The translations under genes and the position numbers were made by a program. A stretch of 64,000 nucleotides of DNA from Idiomarina seosinensis_A (GTDB lineage: Bacteria; Pseudomonadota; Gammaproteobacteria; Enterobacterales; Alteromonadaceae), in the NCBI RefSeq assembly GCF_044797955.1, contig NZ_CP085211.1, positions 2,046,001 to 2,110,000 of the forward strand, given 5' to 3'. How positions within the stretch are numbered: position 1 is the stretch's first letter; every line of letters begins with the position of its first letter. Under the pieces are notes generated by a model that was not told the origin of the DNA, made no database searches, and saw nothing but the letters and a program-made list of their open reading frames with translations. This document shows, piece after piece, positions 59,717 through 64,000 of this stretch.

Positions 59717-61790
59717 TCAGCAACAAAAACGCAAATTAAACCGTCAGGCCTCTTTTATTATTACCGTGGGTCTCATTATTATTTCGATAATATCGGGGTT
59801 ACTGCTGTGGAAAGAGCGCGAAGTTGATAGCCGAGTCTTCTTAGTTTCGAAAATTGGTACGGCCGTTGAGGATTTTCATACAGGAGTCATGCACGTCAGT
59901 CTCTCAAAGGGAGATTCGTCTAGCCCCTGGCATTACAACACAGGGTTAGCCCTTATTGAGCAAGCTCTCAACGAATTTAGAGAAGTTAATCACCAAATTG
60001 CGTCTAAAACTGCTAGCAAAAGGCTCACTCAATCGACCAGCGTTTTTCGGGAAGAGTTGCAGAATTTCAGTTTTCCGAGCGATCCTGATGACGTTAAGCT
60101 TCGTCAAGCCAGCTATCAACTGAATACGAATATCCGCAGTATTGAGAAAACCCTAAGACATGAGCTCGAACAAGAGCGAATGAACCAGCGACTTTGGTTT
60201 TCCCTTGCCATGCTTATTACCATCGCTATGTTAATGCCATTAGTCGCTTTGTTAATAAAATCTGAGTACAAACGCCTGCGCCTTAACGATGAGCTAAGAC
60301 AAAGTGAGAGGAAGTTCTTAGACTTGGCGGAAAAAATCGACGAAGTGTTTTGGCTCGAAGATCTCACCGAAGACCGCGTTTTATATTTGTCCCCTGCATT
60401 TAGCAGAATATATGGCATACCGATAAAAGAGATTTATAAGAATAAATCTTTATGGCGTGAGGCATTACACCCTGATGATAAACAGCAGGTTATAGATGCA
60501 CTCAGCAAGCTAAAAAACGCCCCTCTTAAACTTGAGTATCGCATTATCAGGCGTGACGGCGAAGTACGCTGGATCAGTGATCGTGTTTTCCCAATTTTTG
60601 ATGAAACAGATCACCAAAAAGCATCTAAAATAGCTACCATCGCAGCTGACATTACTGAACGTAAAGAGCGTGACAACGAGACTTTCCATTCACAAAAACT
60701 GGAAGCTATAGGGCAGCTTACCGGTGGCGTTTCGCATGACTTTAACAACCTACTGACGGTCATTCTAAACAATGCTGAACTATTAAGCTGGAAGCACATA
60801 GACGACAATGAAACGTTGCACTTTAGTAAAATGATCATCAAGGCGGCAGAACGCGGCGCTTCATTAAATCAACATTTACTCGCTTTTGCCAGTAAGCAAC
60901 AATTGCGTCCGCAACAAGTAAGTATCAGCGAGCTAATCAGAGAGACAGAAGCTCTACTTGCGCATTCTATCGACAGCCATATTAAACTGGTTCTCGATCT
61001 GCCAAGCTCAAATGATATAACGGTTTCTGTCGATCCTGCACAATTGCAAACGGCATTATTAAATCTCTGCGTCAATGCCCGCGATGCGATGCCGACTGGG
61101 GGCACACTGACGATTGCGGTGAGCGTCAACCCAGCCGAACAATTAGCGTTTATTAAGGTCACTGACACTGGACAAGGTATTCCTGCACCACTTTTAAACA
61201 AAGTTATCGAGCCGTTCTACACCACCAAAGAACGAGGCAAGGGCACCGGTTTAGGCTTGAGTATGGTCTATGGCTTTGTGCAACAATCCGGAGGGAACCT
61301 GACCATCGAAAGTGAAGAATTTATCGGCACAAGCATTACAATACAATTGCCATTACTCAACTATAAAGCCAGAACCAGAATCGCTGACAGCACAGTTGGT
61401 TCGTTGCAGCCCGATTTGGTAACGGCCAACTCAGGCTTTACGATTCTCATTGCAGAAGATGAAGAGTTCTTGCTGGAAACTTCAAGCAAGACACTAAAAC
61501 GCTTCGGTTATCAGGTGTTGACTGCCAGTTCAGGCGCCAAAGCACTGACGCTCCTAAAAAATAACCCCACCATCGATTTACTATTTAGCGACATAATGAT
61601 GCCAGGGGGGATAGACGGTATCGAACTGGCCGAGCACGCGTTAGCCTTAAAACCCAACTTAAAAGTTGTGTTAACCAGCGGCTATAATGAATTTGATCAT
61701 ATTGAGCCCAGTCATTTTCTAAAAAAGCCCTACGCAATTCAAGATATGCTCGATAGTATTAACGATATTTTACGACACAATGAGCCTTAA
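59703..61790 (+). CDS. Hybrid histidine kinase with PAS and receiver domain
   Basis: A 695-aa inner-membrane kinase, start GTG 59703; an alternative TTG at 59652 adds 17 codons. Two membrane helices (about 14-34 and 168-188) bracket a periplasmic domain of about 130 residues. A PAS domain (KFLDLAEKIDEVFWLEDLTE, RIIRRDGEVRWISDRVFPIF), the H-box GGVSHDFNNLLTVIL, the ATPase N-box LLNLCVNARDAMP with DTGQGIP and GTGLGLSM, and a C-terminal receiver with LLFSDIMMPGG follow in order. It starts within the binding-protein gene, implying coupling. There is no separate DNA-binding output in the visible part; signals may go through the receiver or a remote partner. Confidence 0.93.
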   Translation: MPLHNQQQKRKLNRQASFIITVGLIIISIISGLLLWKEREVDSRVFLVSKIGTAVEDFHTGVMHVSLSKGDSSSPWHYNTGLALIEQALNEFREVNHQIASKTASKRLTQSTSVFREELQNFSFPSDPDDVKLRQASYQLNTNIRSIEKTLRHELEQERMNQRLWFSLAMLITIAMLMPLVALLIKSEYKRLRLNDELRQSERKFLDLAEKIDEVFWLEDLTEDRVLYLSPAFSRIYGIPIKEIYKNKSLWREALHPDDKQQVIDALSKLKNAPLKLEYRIIRRDGEVRWISDRVFPIFDETDHQKASKIATIAADITERKERDNETFHSQKLEAIGQLTGGVSHDFNNLLTVILNNAELLSWKHIDDNETLHFSKMIIKAAERGASLNQHLLAFASKQQLRPQQVSISELIRETEALLAHSIDSHIKLVLDLPSSNDITVSVDPAQLQTALLNLCVNARDAMPTGGTLTIAVSVNPAEQLAFIKVTDTGQGIPAPLLNKVIEPFYTTKERGKGTGLGLSMVYGFVQQSGGNLTIESEEFIGTSITIQLPLLNYKARTRIADSTVGSLQPDLVTANSGFTILIAEDEEFLLETSSKTLKRFGYQVLTASSGAKALTLLKNNPTIDLLFSDIMMPGGIDGIELAEHALALKPNLKVVLTSGYNEFDHIEPSHFLKKPYAIQDMLDSINDILRHNEP

Positions 61791-63850
61791 TACGGTGAAA
61801 GCTGCGCCATTAGGCTTTGAGCTGAGTAATCCGAAGACTCCTTCGTGGTGGCGAAGTCGACGCCAAGAAAGCACCAACTGTCGAACCTTTTTTGTAATTG
61901 ATTTAACTTTTGCCCGGCCCGCTCCATAATTATGTTTTCAATCCCATCACCATCTTTGTGTACCAGCACAACGGCATACTCACGCTCAGATAAACGAATA
62001 ACAATATCAGAGCGGCGACAACTTTTTCGCAAAACAAGTTCCAGCTTTTCAAGTTGCCAACGGAGGCTATGAGGAGACTCTTGCCAATGAGGTTTTATAA
62101 CCAAGAAGGTTACCTGGTAACCCAATGTTTTTACGATATTCAAAATTCGGTCAACTCTCTCAAATTGCGATTTTAGTAAAGTCTTACCGGTAGAACTTTT
62201 TGTAGACTGAGCAATCAGAAGTTCTAGTAATTCAGCTGATTGCTTAAGCACCGAAATACTAGCCTCGTTAATTGATATTGGTCGGTTATGAAGCGTACAC
62301 AGACTTCCGATCAGAAGACCTGTTTTACTGTATATCGGATAGCCCCCATAGAAATGAAAGTCCCTACCCCAGCTGTCCGGCAGCTTATAATCTTGGGCAA
62401 GTTCATCATTACTGTTGATAACAACAGCATCTTCACGACTGACCATGCATTGACAAAATGTCTCACTGATAACTTTAGACTCCGGTTTAAGCCCAATTGA
62501 AGCGGCACAGACTACCGAATTGCCTGAAAATAAGAAAACACTAGCATACTCAACGTTGAGGAGCCGAGTAATGAGCGCCGTCACTGACGCAAGCTCCTCC
62601 TCTTTATCCATATCTCCGCTTTTAAGCATTTGTGCCGCATTCGTGCGTACCGCCCATTGCTTTTCACGACGTCGCTCCAACCACCGATTCATGTCGATAC
62701 CAGTTAATGGCTTTTCGATAAAATAACCCTGTGCCTGATCACAGCCATAAACTTGCAAAAGATTGAGTACTTTTTTGCTTTCAACGCCCTCTGCTACAGT
62801 AGTAAGATTCAAAGCGCGCGCCATATCAATGATGGTTTTGATCACGTGTCTGGCTTCGCTGCTTGCCGTGGCAATACTAATAAAGCTTTTATCAATCTTT
62901 AGTTCGCTAAAAGGCAATCTTACCAGCTGCTTAAGCGACGAATAACCGGTACCAAAATCGTCAATCGAAAGTTTAAATCCTTTAAGACGAAGGCTTAATA
63001 GCATATCCAGTGAAGTCACGGCGTTTCGCATCGCATGGGTTTCAGTAAGTTCAAGCGTGACTGCCTGTGGCTTAACACCATAAAAATTGCAACGCTCAGT
63101 CAAACGCTCAAAAAGATGGGGGCTGTCCAGAGATAAGGGTGATATATTGAGCGCGAGATTTAAATTGATTTTGCCGCTGTACTTAGTGTGCTGAGAGAAC
63201 CAACTTAAAGCGCGTTCGAACATGTATTCTGTCAAGTCATCAATTAAGCCAAGTTGTTCAATAGCCTCAATGAAAATATCCGGAGCAATGGCACCAATAT
63301 GAGGATTAAACCAGCGTAAAAGCACTTCAAAACCAACCAAACTTTGCGTTGAAATATCAACCTTAGGCTGGTAAACCGTGAAAAACTCATTGTTTTTAAT
63401 GCCCTGTTGAACAATTTCAGCATCAAGCACTGGTACGTTGACAGCTTCCGGCGGTAGAGCAATACGCCGCTTTTTCGGCAAGCGGTCGAGGATTTTCTTG
63501 AGACTCTTCAGGAAAAAAGGTTTTTCCAAGGCTCCCAAAACATTTAATCCATACTCTTTAGCGGCACGTTCAGCGGCCCATAGCACACGCCCGTCGCCGC
63601 CACTCATTAACACCAACGGGGTTTGCGAATGGGTTCGGGCGAGTTCTCGAATGATTTGATCACCAGAAACTTCCGGCATCATTAGGTCAATAATTAGGCA
63701 ACTCAGAGGTTCGTGGGCGGCGTTATGCAAGAATTTATTCGGGCACGTGGTGCTTTCAGCTTTTAAACCGATTTTTTCTGCCATTTGACAGATAGTAATG
63801 CCGACACACTCTTGATCGTCAAGAATAAGTATTCGGTTGCTTGCGTTCAT
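61787..63850 (-). CDS. REC-EAL-GAF protein with degenerate GGDEF-like tail
   Basis: A 687-aa protein. Receiver domain at about 1-122 (phospho-Asp55, LSCLIIDLMMPEVSG), EAL phosphodiesterase domain at about 145-395, GAF domain at about 415-550 (VEYASVFLFSGNSVVCAASI), and a C-terminal part at about 570-685. The EAL site looks intact: FEVLLRW, LELTETHAM, SIDDFGTGYSSLKQLV, LKIDKSF, AEGVES. The tail RRSDIVIRLSEREYAVVLVH resembles a GGDEF domain whose GGDEF motif is replaced by LSERE, so synthesis is not expected. It is convergent with the hybrid kinase and overlaps it by 4 nt; the receiver may be that kinase's target. Confidence 0.92.
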   Translation of the reverse strand: MNASNRILILDDQECVGITICQMAEKIGLKAESTTCPNKFLHNAAHEPLSCLIIDLMMPEVSGDQIIRELARTHSQTPLVLMSGGDGRVLWAAERAAKEYGLNVLGALEKPFFLKSLKKILDRLPKKRRIALPPEAVNVPVLDAEIVQQGIKNNEFFTVYQPKVDISTQSLVGFEVLLRWFNPHIGAIAPDIFIEAIEQLGLIDDLTEYMFERALSWFSQHTKYSGKINLNLALNISPLSLDSPHLFERLTERCNFYGVKPQAVTLELTETHAMRNAVTSLDMLLSLRLKGFKLSIDDFGTGYSSLKQLVRLPFSELKIDKSFISIATASSEARHVIKTIIDMARALNLTTVAEGVESKKVLNLLQVYGCDQAQGYFIEKPLTGIDMNRWLERRREKQWAVRTNAAQMLKSGDMDKEEELASVTALITRLLNVEYASVFLFSGNSVVCAASIGLKPESKVISETFCQCMVSREDAVVINSNDELAQDYKLPDSWGRDFHFYGGYPIYSKTGLLIGSLCTLHNRPISINEASISVLKQSAELLELLIAQSTKSSTGKTLLKSQFERVDRILNIVKTLGYQVTFLVIKPHWQESPHSLRWQLEKLELVLRKSCRRSDIVIRLSEREYAVVLVHKDGDGIENIIMERAGQKLNQLQKRFDSWCFLGVDFATTKESSDYSAQSLMAQLSPY

Positions 63851-64000
63851 AGCCTCTTCTCAACAATTGATTTGAGCTGACATTATCGGCAAGTCGTTGG
63901 CTTTACTATCAGTGTAAATACGTAATTTAATTTAAATGCTCGGACAACATCAACATTCGGATCAGGAGCGCAGTCGAACCAATATCTAACTTTTTAAAAA
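63851..64000. other. Window-end noncoding stretch
   Basis: No ORF of note. AT-rich sequence upstream of the REC-EAL gene, probably holding its promoter; no confident -35/-10 pair. Confidence 0.3.

Noticed and set aside
1..64000. tRNA, rRNA, CRISPR, insertion sequences, prophage
   Set aside because: No cloverleaf with CCA/TTCRA signature, no spaced direct repeats, no transposase or integrase frame was found by reading both strands.

Overview
The window is a 64 kb stretch of gene-dense chromosome from a marine-type gammaproteobacterium. The order pomA / xseB-ispA-dxs / pgpA-thiL-nusB-ribH, the yajC-secD-secF block, and the protein character (TonB receptors, Na+-driven PomA motor, CIO-type bd oxidase) fit the Alteromonadales, most likely the Idiomarinaceae. 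The family assignment is inference, since no rRNA gene is present. I saw no tRNA, rRNA, CRISPR array, prophage or insertion sequence.

Layout. 0-12.5 kb is housekeeping: the 5' part of pomA, the isoprenoid operon xseB-ispA-dxs behind a good sigma70 promoter, a convergent pgpA/thiL/nusB/ribH group, a secreted GNAT-like protein, an acyltransferase, a DUF3014 protein, yaaA, and yajC-secD-secF. 12.6-14.1 kb holds an FHA/AAA+ regulator related to sigma54 activators but without a recognisable GAFTGA loop. 14.3-25.6 kb looks like one regulatory and catabolic module: a UPF0126 membrane protein, a CrbS-like sodium-symporter/histidine kinase, a CrbR-like LuxR response regulator, a TonB receptor, and a divergent operon of GntP-type permease, AlkK-like acyl-CoA ligase and periplasmic MetX-fold hydrolase. 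A perfect 14-bp palindrome lies between the receptor and the operon. The genes would fit uptake, hydrolysis, import and activation of an ester or acyl compound.

25.6-38.8 kb contains a TIGR03545/TIGR03546 pair, an acetyltransferase, a secreted glycerophosphodiesterase, a cysteine-synthase-like enzyme, cfa, an AI-2E family exporter, a BigR/SqrR-like ArsR repressor with both redox cysteines, ChaC, and a tightly coupled operon (Mpo1-like, YbdG-like channel, kynurenine-formamidase-like hydrolase, kynureninase, YghU-like GST).

38.8-50.5 kb is a sulfur/respiration block: TauE/SafE exporter, peroxiredoxin, two divergent persulfide-dioxygenase-like metallo-hydrolases, a DUF442-SQR fusion, and the convergent operon for a periplasmic haem protein, CIO-type cytochrome bd and CydDC. 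Sulfide would be oxidised by SQR to glutathione persulfide, the dioxygenases would make sulfite, TauE-type transport would remove it, and a sulfide-tolerant bd oxidase could take the quinol electrons. Inverted repeats overlap both putative -10 boxes of the divergent dioxygenase promoters.

50.5-57.1 kb has an HDOD/HD protein, gdhA, a DUF3750 lipoprotein, an OsmC-YcaO fusion and a beta-lactamase-fold hydrolase. 57.5-63.9 kb, which looks more AT-rich by eye, is a signalling group: EAL-HDOD protein, periplasmic solute-binding protein overlapping a hybrid histidine kinase, and a convergent REC-EAL-GAF protein with a degenerate GGDEF-like tail.
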